DNA from: Methanobacteriota archaeon
Lineage (GTDB): Archaea; Halobacteriota; Methanomicrobia; Methanomicrobiales; Methanomicrobiaceae
Assembly (NCBI GenBank): GCA_023396365.1
Contig: JAEWWL010000019.1
Coordinates: forward strand, 36,900-100,899
Direction: 5' to 3'
DNA length: 64,000 nucleotides
The position numbers were made by a program, and so were the translations under genes. Position 1 is the stretch's first letter, and each line of letters opens with the position of its first letter. Shown here piece after piece: positions 44,147 to 53,026 of the stretch. The notes under the pieces are model-generated. The model was not told where the DNA came from. It did no database searches and saw only the letters and a program-made list of their open reading frames with translations.

Positions 44147-45178
44147 TCAGGACTGAGTTATCCTGTATCTTAAAAGAGCAGCTATTCCTCCTAGTGCAGA
44201 GAGCTGTTTTCCCGGCTCAAACTCTGTTGAAAGAACAGTAACTCCTGCACGCATATTTTCTGCTTTATCAAGAAGCTCTGCAACTGATTTATCTCTCATC
44301 ATATTGTCGCAGATAAGGATGTTTTCTGCTGCACCAAGGTCTATAGCTGATTCAACCTCTTTTATACCATAGGCTGCATTTCCGTTTGATGAGATTCTTT
44401 TGATTAATTCCTCCATTGCCAAAACCTCACGCTTCAGCTGCAGATCCTCTGTGATTTTGTCAAGAATACCCTGTCCGATAACTTCCTGAACAGCACCTCT
44501 TCCGGTTCTTCTGGTATCTGCAGTCATGCATCTTCCGGCAGTATCCCTGTCTTTATGCCGTAAAAAATTCATGAAATCGTCTTTGATAAATCCGGGACCT
44601 GCAATAACAAGAGGGCCTGAAGTCAGTGAGATTAACTCAATAATCTCTTCAAAAAAAGTTTGTCTGTTGTTTGCTCCCTCTCTTTTGCCTGAACCGGCTA
44701 TGAAGGATTTAACAAATTCAGGGCCAAACTGCCTGATTCTGTATATTTCACATTCTCCTTCTTCAATCGCTGCAATATGAATCATGCCTACAGAAGATGA
44801 CCTGACCGCTCTTTCAACCCGTTCAAGATCAAGACTGCTCCATTTTTTTATGACTGAGATTTCATATCCTGCCTCTGCATTAAGGGTATGATAAAAACCG
44901 GTATCCGGTCCTGATTCAATTAATCCAAAGACACGAAGCCTGTTTGAATTATGGTGAAACTCAACTTTTTCTACTCTTAATCCAAGCCTTACAGGAATTT
45001 TTTCAAGCTTTTCAGGCCTTACTTTATCGGTTGAGCCTTCAGGGCTCCTGAAAGTTGTTGCAAATACAAGGCTGCCCTGTCCGATGAGGTGCTCAAGGTG
45101 CCACAGATCATCAGTATTTTCAGGAAACAATCTGATTTCGCCGAAAGATTTTTTCATCTCACCATATTCAGCCTTCAT
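44147..45178 (-). CDS. pelA: Pelota (aPelota/Dom34), ribosome rescue factor
   Basis: eRF1 paralogue that enters the A site of stalled ribosomes and, with ABCE1, splits them; in archaea it also replaces eRF3-dependent steps with aEF1A. The 343 residues show the Sm-like N-domain (SLVFATTFR, GLRVEKVEFH), the central domain lacking the GGQ motif (VIAGPGFIKDDF) and the C-terminal L7Ae-like domain (GAAENILICDNMM, LGGIAALLRYRI). It starts three bases after the NEMF-type gene stop, with GAGGAAT as ribosome-binding site. Confidence 0.96.
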   Translation of the reverse strand: MKAEYGEMKKSFGEIRLFPENTDDLWHLEHLIGQGSLVFATTFRSPEGSTDKVRPEKLEKIPVRLGLRVEKVEFHHNSNRLRVFGLIESGPDTGFYHTLNAEAGYEISVIKKWSSLDLERVERAVRSSSVGMIHIAAIEEGECEIYRIRQFGPEFVKSFIAGSGKREGANNRQTFFEEIIELISLTSGPLVIAGPGFIKDDFMNFLRHKDRDTAGRCMTADTRRTGRGAVQEVIGQGILDKITEDLQLKREVLAMEELIKRISSNGNAAYGIKEVESAIDLGAAENILICDNMMRDKSVAELLDKAENMRAGVTVLSTEFEPGKQLSALGGIAALLRYRITQS

Positions 45179-45181
45179 CTT

Positions 45182-47071
45182 TTATTCCTCAATAATATCA
45201 GACCCGCCCGGAGGCACGAATGCTGCAATATTTTCGGTATTTAATATATTTTTAAGACCCTTCTGATCCTCCTGCGGAATCATTTCCTTTAATTTTCTAA
45301 GAATTTTTTTCGCGGAATCATTGGGTTCAAATGTTCCCGGCTTTAAAGAAACGTAATATTTTGCACGCTTTTTTATGGCTGAAACCGGACCGCCGATTAC
45401 TGCAACTGAAGGCTCATACTGAAGGCCTATTGCAGCACCAACAGGAACATCTTTGAAATAACGTCTCTCTCCTCTTATTACAAAGGCCCCTCGTGCAACA
45501 AATTCGCCTGACTCTGCGGTTTTGCTTACCTGTTCACGCTCTGCTGCATAGGCATCACCGGAGAAATGGCCGGCCTTCCAGATATTGGAATATGATACGG
45601 CAAACTGTGCAACCTCATCAAAGCACTGTGTCTTTCCTTTGACTATCACAACACTTCCCCCGTGGACGTCTGCATGAACAAACACATCATTTCCTTCCAT
45701 GTATTTCTTCACAATCTCTTCATTAGAACCTGCATCACGACCGCCTATTACAAGAACACCGTCGCTTGTATAAAACCACCTGAATCTGTGGTACCATTTT
45801 GACTTTAGAAGTGAAAATTCTTTTTTCTCCACTTTCTTTTCAGTTAAAACGAATTTTTCCATTGCTTTTAAAGCACCGGCCTTCTTCTTTTTGTATTTTT
45901 TAATCTCACTGTAATAGCGGTTTGCATTCATCTCAATGCTTTCATGAACAAAAATTCTTATTTTAAAATTGTCTGTAATGACATCAACAGAGGCATCCTG
46001 CGGGTAAACTGCTGATATGGCTTTAGCAGTATCATTAGTGCTGTTTTTTATAATTTCGCTTATCTCCTGCCACGAATGTGTCCTGCTTGCCTCTTCAAGA
46101 GTCCGGATGATTTCAGAAAAAAAGGTGTAGTTTGAGTATATGAGATCAGCTTTTGCCTGTGCATCTGATATTTTTGCCTCAAATCCAACAATTGCCTGCT
46201 TTTGCCTGTTTCTTATTATCTCCTCCTTTGACAGTTTTGGTTTTGCCTCCTCAGCTGTGAATTCAGGAAGAGGGTAATAATTTTCAAGAGCACTGTTAAA
46301 GGATTCAAATTCGGAAATGACACTTTCACCTAAAAGCAAAAAAGGCCTGCATCCGGAATCAGTGATCACAGGATTTAAGCGGTCTTCACTTCGCTTTAAT
46401 ATTTCATTGAAAGCCTCTGATATTTTGGCTGAGTCTGCAGATGATGCATCAGAATTTTTATCTGCCCCTGCGATGATGCAAAGCTCTTCTGCGTAATCAC
46501 CGCCAAGCATAAGATCAGATGCAAGAGTTCTTACAAGATTCTTATCGGATTTTTTTAAGATTTTTTCAATATCATCTGCAGATAATGTCTCCTGAATCTC
46601 ACCCGGAAGAGTGTATAAAACTCCGGGAAAGACTTCTCTGTCCCTGAACCTGTAATTTTTAAGAGGGTTGATGATTTTATAATTTTCATCGCACAAAATT
46701 GCGTTTCCGTCATCAAACAGCTCAAATATCAGATGATATTCTTTTTCGGTCTTTCCTATTGTAAAATCAATAATTCTCTGGATTCCGCTCTGTTTTATAT
46801 CCAGTATTCTTCCGCCTGAGATATATTTTCTAAGAAACATTGAATATCCTGACGGATTTTTGGGTGAAGGCGGCAGTGTGCCTGTTAAGTGGGCGCGCCG
46901 TCCGCATTCTGCAATAAAGCTGTATTTCTGGCGGTCATCTCCGTTGAACCTAAAACCAAAAGTATCGTTATTATACTGGTAAACTTTGCCAATCCACAAA
47001 GGAAGGCAGGATTTCAGTTCAAAGAGCATGGCACGAATTTCGATGCCGCTCATTTTTTTCTGTGTCGCCAT
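45182..47071 (-). CDS. Rqc2/NEMF homologue (NFACT family)
   Basis: Ribosome-associated quality-control factor that binds 50S subunits with stalled peptidyl-tRNA; bacterial RqcH adds Ala tails. The 629-residue protein shows the NFACT-N domain (SGIEIRAMLFELKSCLP..., residues 5-190), helix-hairpin-helix region, coiled coil (about 280-420) and NFACT-R domain (KSKWYHRFRWFYTSDGVLVIGGRDAGSNE) with the C-terminal VGAAIGLQYEPSVAVIGGP. Start set at ATG 47071; an ATG at 47053 lies about 22 bases after a TATATA box and would suit leaderless translation. Co-transcribed with pelA. Confidence 0.92.
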   Translation of the reverse strand: MATQKKMSGIEIRAMLFELKSCLPLWIGKVYQYNNDTFGFRFNGDDRQKYSFIAECGRRAHLTGTLPPSPKNPSGYSMFLRKYISGGRILDIKQSGIQRIIDFTIGKTEKEYHLIFELFDDGNAILCDENYKIINPLKNYRFRDREVFPGVLYTLPGEIQETLSADDIEKILKKSDKNLVRTLASDLMLGGDYAEELCIIAGADKNSDASSADSAKISEAFNEILKRSEDRLNPVITDSGCRPFLLLGESVISEFESFNSALENYYPLPEFTAEEAKPKLSKEEIIRNRQKQAIVGFEAKISDAQAKADLIYSNYTFFSEIIRTLEEASRTHSWQEISEIIKNSTNDTAKAISAVYPQDASVDVITDNFKIRIFVHESIEMNANRYYSEIKKYKKKKAGALKAMEKFVLTEKKVEKKEFSLLKSKWYHRFRWFYTSDGVLVIGGRDAGSNEEIVKKYMEGNDVFVHADVHGGSVVIVKGKTQCFDEVAQFAVSYSNIWKAGHFSGDAYAAEREQVSKTAESGEFVARGAFVIRGERRYFKDVPVGAAIGLQYEPSVAVIGGPVSAIKKRAKYYVSLKPGTFEPNDSAKKILRKLKEMIPQEDQKGLKNILNTENIAAFVPPGGSDIIEE

Positions 47072-47124
47072 TATATACCAAACTACATATTGTCTGAAAA
47101 CCAAAAAATAATGACTGGTGTCAA

Positions 47125-47493
47125 ATGAGTGATGGGAATAATTCAGACAAGCTTAAAGAAGCAGTGACGGAGTCAAAAGAAGTCAGGAAAACACCTGATG
47201 AAAAGAAAACAGAGCATCGTGAACGAATGATTCGAACAGCTGTTGCATGCTTCATGGGTATTCTAACAGGTGTAATATCATATCTTGCAATAGGTGATCC
47301 GTCAACCCCGGCAGGTGAGTCACGATCTATTCTTGGCTTTTTATTGCTTCTGGCAGGAATAGTTTTTCAAAAGCATGTCTTTATAGCAATGAGAATTGAT
47401 TATTCCAGGCTTGGAGGAAAGGACTGGTTTTATCAGGGGTTCATGGCATTTGCATTCTGGTTTATATCCTGGACAATCCTTCTGACACTCTGA
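47125..47493 (+). CDS. Small three-span membrane protein, possibly EMC6-like
   Basis: A 122-residue protein with a charged cytoplasmic N-terminus (1-32) and three hydrophobic segments (about 36-55, 68-88, 103-121). The size, layout and segment RSILGFLLLLAGIVFQKH recall archaeal EMC6-like proteins, which are distant relatives of a eukaryotic membrane-protein insertase subunit; I am not sure of this. It sits between two ribosome-rescue genes, divergent from the NEMF-type gene. No enzyme motif. Confidence 0.6.
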   Translation: MSDGNNSDKLKEAVTESKEVRKTPDEKKTEHRERMIRTAVACFMGILTGVISYLAIGDPSTPAGESRSILGFLLLLAGIVFQKHVFIAMRIDYSRLGGKDWFYQGFMAFAFWFISWTILLTL

Positions 47494-47618
47494 ATGTACC
47501 AATAAATAAGGATATCAGATAAAATTGCATGTTAATTGGAAAATTAAAAAAAATCTTTAATAACATTTTATAGAATGCTTGAGAAAAATATTTTTTATTT
47601 TAATTTTGGGATGATTTT

Positions 47619-49397
47619 ATGCGAATAGCGGTGGTTCATAAGGACAGGTGCCATTCAAAAAAGTGCGGAAAAGAGTGCATAATCTACTGTCCGCGTGTAA
47701 GGACCGGAGACGAGACTGTAATAATCGGAGAAAGCGGAAAAGCAGTAATATCTGAGGAATTATGTGTTGGCTGTGGTATATGTGTGAAAAAGTGTCCTTT
47801 TGATGCAATAGATATTATCACACTTCCGGAAGAGCTGGAGCATCCGACACACAGATACGGAGTCAACGGTTTTGCCCTTTATGGAATGGCTGTTCCTGTT
47901 GAAGGAAAAGTGACAGGAATACTTGGTGAAAACGGTATTGGAAAGAGCACAACTGTAAGCATTCTTTCGGGACAGCTTATTCCCAATCTTGGAGATACTG
48001 ATACTTCTGAAGTTTCATGGGATAATATCCTCAGGCAGTATTCAGGCACAGAGCTTTATGATTATCTTGAAAAGGTATCTTCAGGCAATATGAAAGTGGC
48101 TGTAAAGCCGCAGTATATTGATTTCATTCCAAAGGTATTCGGAGGAAAAGTAATAGATCTTTTAAAATCCACCGATGAGAGAGGATGCCTTGACAGCTAC
48201 ATTGAAGATTTAAAACTTGAATCAATTCTTGAAAGGGATATTAAAACAATCTCCGGCGGAGAGCTTCAAAGAGTTGCAATTGCAGCGTGCCTGTGCAGAA
48301 AAGCAGACTTTTATTTCCTGGATGAAATTACTCCATATCTTGACATTTACCAGAGAATGGCAACGGCAAAAATAATCCGTGATATATCCGGGATAAGTCC
48401 GGTAATGATTGTTGAGCATGATTTGGCAATTCTTGACATGCTGGCAGACACAGTTCATGTTGCATATGGAAAACCTTCGGTTTTTGGTATAATTACAAGA
48501 CCCAAAGGTGTCAGGATTGGAATCAACCAGTATCTTGAAGGCTTTCTTGCAGAAGAGAATGTCCGCTTCCGTGATTATTCCGTGACCTTTGAAACAAGAG
48601 CCCATGAATCAGAAACAGACAGGGAAACATTGTTTGCATTTCCTGCATTTAGCAAGAGTTATGGTGAGAGTTTTCATCTTGATGTAAAAGGAGGGACTAT
48701 CCGTGCAGGGGAGGTTTTGGGTATTGTTGGTGCAAACGGGATTGGAAAAAGCACTTTTGCAAAACTTCTGGCAGGCGTTGAAACACCTGATGAGGGAGAA
48801 CTGCCTTCAACTGTAAGGGTTGCCTTCAAGCCCCAGTATATCAAGACTGACTCAAAGGATACCGTAGAATTTTTGCTTAGAAGAACGACAAGCAGATTTG
48901 ATACTTCATATTTCCAGCATGAGATAATCGAGCCATTATCGCTTGAGCAGATTCTTCAGTCAGGTGTGGATCAGCTATCCGGAGGTGAACTTCAGCGTGT
49001 TGCAATTGCATTATGTCTTGCACAGGATGCTGATTTATACATTCTTGACGAGCCAAGTGCACATCTTGATGTTGAGCAGCGTGTAAAGCTTGCCCGTGTT
49101 TTAAGAAGGCATGCAGAGAGCAGCGGCTCAGGTGTTCTTGTAATTGATCATGATATCTATGTCATTGACATGATAAGCGAGAGGCTTTTGGTCTTTGACG
49201 GACAGCCTGGTGTAAGCGGAAAAGCAGTAGGTCCTTTTGAGATGCATGAAGGGATGAATTATTTCTTAAAAGAGCTTGAGGTGACATTCAGAAGAGATAA
49301 AAGCGGAAGGCCCAGAATCAACAAACCACAAAGCTATCTTGACAGAGAGCAGCGCTCATCAGGCGATTACTACTATGCAGATATAAGCAAATCATAA
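47619..49397 (+). CDS. abcE1: ABCE1/Rli1 ribosome-recycling ATPase
   Basis: Twin-ATPase iron-sulfur protein that splits ribosomes after termination or pelota-mediated rescue. The 592 residues contain two [4Fe-4S] sites (CHSKKCGKECIIYCP and CVGCGICVKKCP), NBD1 (GENGIGKST; ISGGELQR), the hinge and NBD2 (GANGIGKST; LSGGELQR; ILDEPSAHLD), ending with the family tail. In NBD1 the Walker B region reads FLDEITPYLD, where the family usually has DEPSSYLD. Encoded close to pelA, its functional partner, though on the opposite strand. Confidence 0.95.
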   Translation: MRIAVVHKDRCHSKKCGKECIIYCPRVRTGDETVIIGESGKAVISEELCVGCGICVKKCPFDAIDIITLPEELEHPTHRYGVNGFALYGMAVPVEGKVTGILGENGIGKSTTVSILSGQLIPNLGDTDTSEVSWDNILRQYSGTELYDYLEKVSSGNMKVAVKPQYIDFIPKVFGGKVIDLLKSTDERGCLDSYIEDLKLESILERDIKTISGGELQRVAIAACLCRKADFYFLDEITPYLDIYQRMATAKIIRDISGISPVMIVEHDLAILDMLADTVHVAYGKPSVFGIITRPKGVRIGINQYLEGFLAEENVRFRDYSVTFETRAHESETDRETLFAFPAFSKSYGESFHLDVKGGTIRAGEVLGIVGANGIGKSTFAKLLAGVETPDEGELPSTVRVAFKPQYIKTDSKDTVEFLLRRTTSRFDTSYFQHEIIEPLSLEQILQSGVDQLSGGELQRVAIALCLAQDADLYILDEPSAHLDVEQRVKLARVLRRHAESSGSGVLVIDHDIYVIDMISERLLVFDGQPGVSGKAVGPFEMHEGMNYFLKELEVTFRRDKSGRPRINKPQSYLDREQRSSGDYYYADISKS

Positions 49398-49403
49398 TGT
49401 TTA

Positions 49404-49422
49404 ACTCTTTTTAAAAAAGAGT
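49404..49422 (+). terminator. Hairpin/T-rich terminator after abcE1
   Basis: ACTCTTTT and AAAAGAGT form an eight-base-pair inverted repeat with a very short loop between abcE1 and the next gene. It may act as terminator or as mRNA 3' end; the downstream gene could then have its own promoter. Confidence 0.4.
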
Positions 49423-49451
49423 GTTTAGATAGACTTACACAGGGATGAGCA

Positions 49452-50648
49452 ATGCCGCGTGGGGAAAAACTTACTGACGCAATCAGGTACGATAAGGTCG
49501 ATTCATTAAAAAGAGATCTTTTTGCTTACATAGACAGCAGTCCTGATAAAATAGCATCAAATCTCCCTGTCTTTTTTGGGCATGTCATGTCAGCGCTGGA
49601 CAATGCTTTTCCTGATATCGACAACAATGCTTATGATGAATTTATAGATTCAATGGCCTATCGCCTCATGATGTCCAGTAAAGAGGCAAATAAAGTTGAA
49701 TTTGTGGAAAATATTGCAAAAAATGCTCTTCGCTGCAAAAAGAAAAAATCAGGAAGGTCTACCCTGAGAATTCTTTCCGGTATCAAGATGATGGATATCG
49801 GAAGGTATAAGGAGGCAATTGATTACTTCGGTGAATACTGGAAGTATGATGCAAGAATTGGAATTTACATTGCCTACTGCTATTACTGCCTGTATGAAAT
49901 TGAATCCAGAAAAAGCAGCTCAGGAGGCGCAGCCCAGGCACCATCACGACTTGAACTTCAGGCAAGAGAAATTTTGCTTGATCTGGCGCAGCTTCAGCCG
50001 CCTGTATATCGTCTCAAGCAGCTTGACATAAAGGATAATGAGGTAATGGAGCGTGCTTTCTGGGTAATAATTAAAAAAACCCAGGAATGGTTTCCCAATG
50101 AGAAATGGTTTATTAAAACCGGAATCCTAAAATCCAAAAATGACGGCAATAACGAGAGAAGAGAACAGCTTTTAACATATGCAATTGGCAGATTTTACAA
50201 CGATCTGGATTTTTTAAGAGAGAGTTTTTATTACAAGCTTGAAAAAAGAGACGGTGCGGGTGCTGCAGGAATTGTCAAACAGATGACACAGCAGAATCCT
50301 GACAGCATCGAGCCTGTGTATTACGGAATTAAATTATCTCTCCTTTCAAGCAGCAAAAATTCATATACTGAATTCAGGGATAGTGCCCTTAAAAAGGGAG
50401 TGCCTCATTATTTAATTCAGCTCTTTGATCTTGCCCTGTATATAATGCGGGATGAGAAAAATGAAGCCGAGATTCAGTTTAAAGAGCTGAAAAAGAGATT
50501 TAAATCACTAAGCTTCTATCTTGTTACAATTGATTATATGATGAGGGACATATTTTCCGAGGATGAAACAAGAAAAAAGGCTGCGAAAAGTGTTTTTTTT
50601 GATTCACTGGACAAGTACGCAGTTCAGGTAATAAAAATCCAGGAATAA
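49452..50648 (+). CDS. Hypothetical helical-repeat protein after abcE1
   Basis: A 398-residue soluble protein, almost entirely predicted helical. Segments such as YKEAIDYFGEYWKYDARIGIYIAYCYYCLYE (about 118-150, here shown only in pattern terms) suggest TPR-like helical hairpins, but I cannot assign a family. A Ser/Gly/Ala/Pro-rich linker lies near 152-163. No nucleotide-binding or catalytic motif seen. It follows abcE1 after 54 bases with AGGGATGA as ribosome-binding site. A scaffold role linked to ribosome recycling is speculative. Confidence 0.6.
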   Translation: MPRGEKLTDAIRYDKVDSLKRDLFAYIDSSPDKIASNLPVFFGHVMSALDNAFPDIDNNAYDEFIDSMAYRLMMSSKEANKVEFVENIAKNALRCKKKKSGRSTLRILSGIKMMDIGRYKEAIDYFGEYWKYDARIGIYIAYCYYCLYEIESRKSSSGGAAQAPSRLELQAREILLDLAQLQPPVYRLKQLDIKDNEVMERAFWVIIKKTQEWFPNEKWFIKTGILKSKNDGNNERREQLLTYAIGRFYNDLDFLRESFYYKLEKRDGAGAAGIVKQMTQQNPDSIEPVYYGIKLSLLSSSKNSYTEFRDSALKKGVPHYLIQLFDLALYIMRDEKNEAEIQFKELKKRFKSLSFYLVTIDYMMRDIFSEDETRKKAAKSVFFDSLDKYAVQVIKIQE

Positions 50649-50858
50649 CCGGATTCTGCTAAATCTGCATTCTTTGCTGAAATATCTTCCACAGCATTTT
50701 TTTTTTAAATAATATCGGAGCGTAATTTTCTTATAAACCGAATAATAAAATATTATAAAATCCAAAAACCTGTATAAAAAATAATTAAATCAAATATTTC
50801 ATCCGCTTTTCATGTAATAAAAATGTGACTCTCAAAAAAAAAGATATTAATTTTTTAT

Positions 50859-51884
50859 TTAAGCAATTTCTATTGAAATGACCGGACTAAATTCAGGTTT
50901 TGTATAATATCCCGCGTAATACTTGTTTGTAAACCACCAGCGCCCGTGTGAATCCACAAAGACTTTTTTAATCTGGCTGCTTATCAGGTCCTTTGTTGAC
51001 AGTGATTCTGTAATTATTCCCTCTTTCCAGGCAAAAAAACCAAAATTAGTGCCGATAATAATCCTGCCGTCTTTTGTCAGTGATAAATCAGATATAGAAT
51101 ATGCAAAATCAGACAGCTCTTTGACATTTAATACATGCACTGCACCATCAGCTCTATTATAATATGCGATATCGGTCCTGTTAAAAAAATACACTCCTCC
51201 TTTATTTCCGGAGCGGACTTCTCTCATATCAGGTGAGAGACTCTTATCATCGATTTTTTTAAAGTGCGGATTATTTGAGTCGTCATTTAAAAGTATATAC
51301 TGGCCTTCATTTTGTGAGGCAAGGACAAGAGTGCCTGTTGAGTAATCAACTGCCATGTCTGAAATTTTTGTTGCAGTAAGACCGCTGCCGGAGTAAGGTT
51401 TAAACCACTTCCACTCGCCATTCTGGTAGCAGTAAACCCCTGTGTTTCCCGTTGCTATCCACATCTGCTCTCCAAGTGACTGAAGATCGTTAATCGAACA
51501 TCCTGAAAGAATTTTATCAGAGTCTCTTATTGTAACAGGAGTTGTATACCCGTCATATATCTGAAGGCCGCTGCTGAACCCAAGCCATAAGTTATTGCTA
51601 TTGTCATACTCTGCGCATTTAACAAAATCATTGAGCGGGATTCCCTGCAGATATCCACGTTTGTCAATTGCTTTTGAATGAAAAATTGTCCAGGAGTCTT
51701 TGCTGAAAACGCAAAGGCCATTTGATGTTGCAAAGACAACACTTCCCTCAGGTCCGTTGGTAATATCCATAACATCTGATGTGCTTATGGAATTATCAAA
51801 GCCGGGCCAGTAGGCTTTAATTTCTGCAGAAACGGGAGAAATTATTAATAAAATAAATAAAATTAAAATTAAATTTCTGTGCAT
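50859..51884 (-). CDS. Secreted beta-propeller-like protein at end of che operon
   Basis: A 341-residue exported protein: signal peptide (1-20, ending VSA) followed by repeated blades with patterns like NLWLGFSSGLQIYDG, QMWIATGNTGVYCYQNGEWKWF, GRIIIGTNFGFFAWKEG and GRWWFTNK. These resemble the two-component-regulator propeller (periplasmic sensor) repeats. No membrane span or signalling domain follows, so it is not itself a receptor. Its ATG lies inside cheD, overlapping by 16 bases, so it is the last gene of the chemotaxis operon. Function unknown. Confidence 0.7.
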   Translation of the reverse strand: MHRNLILILFILLIISPVSAEIKAYWPGFDNSISTSDVMDITNGPEGSVVFATSNGLCVFSKDSWTIFHSKAIDKRGYLQGIPLNDFVKCAEYDNSNNLWLGFSSGLQIYDGYTTPVTIRDSDKILSGCSINDLQSLGEQMWIATGNTGVYCYQNGEWKWFKPYSGSGLTATKISDMAVDYSTGTLVLASQNEGQYILLNDDSNNPHFKKIDDKSLSPDMREVRSGNKGGVYFFNRTDIAYYNRADGAVHVLNVKELSDFAYSISDLSLTKDGRIIIGTNFGFFAWKEGIITESLSTKDLISSQIKKVFVDSHGRWWFTNKYYAGYYTKPEFSPVISIEIA

Positions 51885-52357
51885 GTTCCATCAGCCCGCC
51901 TGATAATTACAACTCCTCCGGTTTTGGGATTATATGTTATTGAGCGGCCAAAGTTTCCTCCGACGTCTTCGGCAACCAGACTGATATGGCAGGTTTGAAG
52001 TGCAACTTTTATAGCCTCTATATTTCTGCCTCCAATATCAAGATTGCCTTTGAACTGCTTGAACATACTTGAACCGCCTGCAATTTTTGCAATAATATCT
52101 CTCTTGTTGCTTCCCTGCTGTATCAATTCATTAAATAAGGTTGGTATTGCAGTATCTGCAAATTTGCCGGGTCTGTCTTTTTTGCCGTTGCTTTCAGGAA
52201 GCATAACATGCGCAACTGCTCCTGTAGACTTTCTGGTATCGTGAAGCACTACAGCAACACATGAACCAAGGCCTATTGAAGTCATCTGGAAATTTCCAAC
52301 ATGGTACTCTCCGATTCCCACATTGGCTGCTTTATCTCCCTGAGTTGTTTCTGACAT
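51869..52357 (-). CDS. cheD: Chemoreceptor glutamine deamidase CheD
   Basis: Deamidates Gln residues of methyl-accepting receptors and binds CheC. The 162 residues include the catalytic Cys in SIGLGSCVAV near residue 33, the His in VAHVMLPES and the conserved IAGGSSMF and GGRNIEA segments. Located after cheC in a minus-strand chemotaxis operon. Its last codons are shared with the start of the secreted propeller gene. Confidence 0.95.
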   Translation of the reverse strand: MSETTQGDKAANVGIGEYHVGNFQMTSIGLGSCVAVVLHDTRKSTGAVAHVMLPESNGKKDRPGKFADTAIPTLFNELIQQGSNKRDIIAKIAGGSSMFKQFKGNLDIGGRNIEAIKVALQTCHISLVAEDVGGNFGRSITYNPKTGGVVIIRRADGTCTEI

Positions 52358-52387
52358 TTTTTTTCCGGAAATATTGTGATTTATTTT

Positions 52388-53002
52388 TTATTCACGCAGG
52401 CTTACAAGTTTGTCTAAAAGATCCAGAATTTGTCCGAGTGTGTCATCATATGGCAGCATTACAATTGTGCTTTCTATGTCATGCATCTTTGATGTAAGCT
52501 CTGTTCTGAACAGAATAATTTCATTGATATCCCCTGCAATCATAGAGACTACATTGGCAAATGCTGCATGTGCCATATCAATTGCAATTGCAGGCGGGGA
52601 AGGAAGCATCACGATGCCAAGCAGGGTTGCTGTTGCATCCAGAAACTGTGACACCATGATATTTCCTACTTCGAGAAGAGCGCTTTCATCCATCTCATTA
52701 AACTCACGCTCTTCATCATTAGAGCCAAGCATTGTGTTTGTGAGTTTAATAGCCGATCTTTTCGGAAGATGCAGTACGACATATCCGCCGGGGTGAAGTT
52801 CTCCCTGAATTTCAAATACAACAAGAGCTGAAATTTCATCTCCAAAATAATCTGAGATATCAGCGATGTCAACTATGAGAGCCTCAGGGACTGTCATGTC
52901 TATCTCGCACATCAGCATTGTTGAAAGGGATGTTGCAGCATGTGAAGCCCCTATGTTTCCAAGCTCTTTCATTGCGTCCAGTTGTTTTGCATTAATTTCC
53001 AT
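52388..53002 (-). CDS. cheC: CheY-phosphate phosphatase CheC
   Basis: Dephosphorylates CheY-P and is stimulated by CheD. The 204 residues have two copies of the active-site helix with Glu and Asn: MKELGNIGASHAA (about 11-23) and ALLEVGNIMVSQF (about 107-119), so both phosphatase centres appear intact. Sits between cheA and cheD, forming the usual CheC-CheD adaptation module. Confidence 0.94.
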   Translation of the reverse strand: MEINAKQLDAMKELGNIGASHAATSLSTMLMCEIDMTVPEALIVDIADISDYFGDEISALVVFEIQGELHPGGYVVLHLPKRSAIKLTNTMLGSNDEEREFNEMDESALLEVGNIMVSQFLDATATLLGIVMLPSPPAIAIDMAHAAFANVVSMIAGDINEIILFRTELTSKMHDIESTIVMLPYDDTLGQILDLLDKLVSLRE

Positions 53003-53026
53003 TTTTTTTACAGTCTCCAGTAATTT

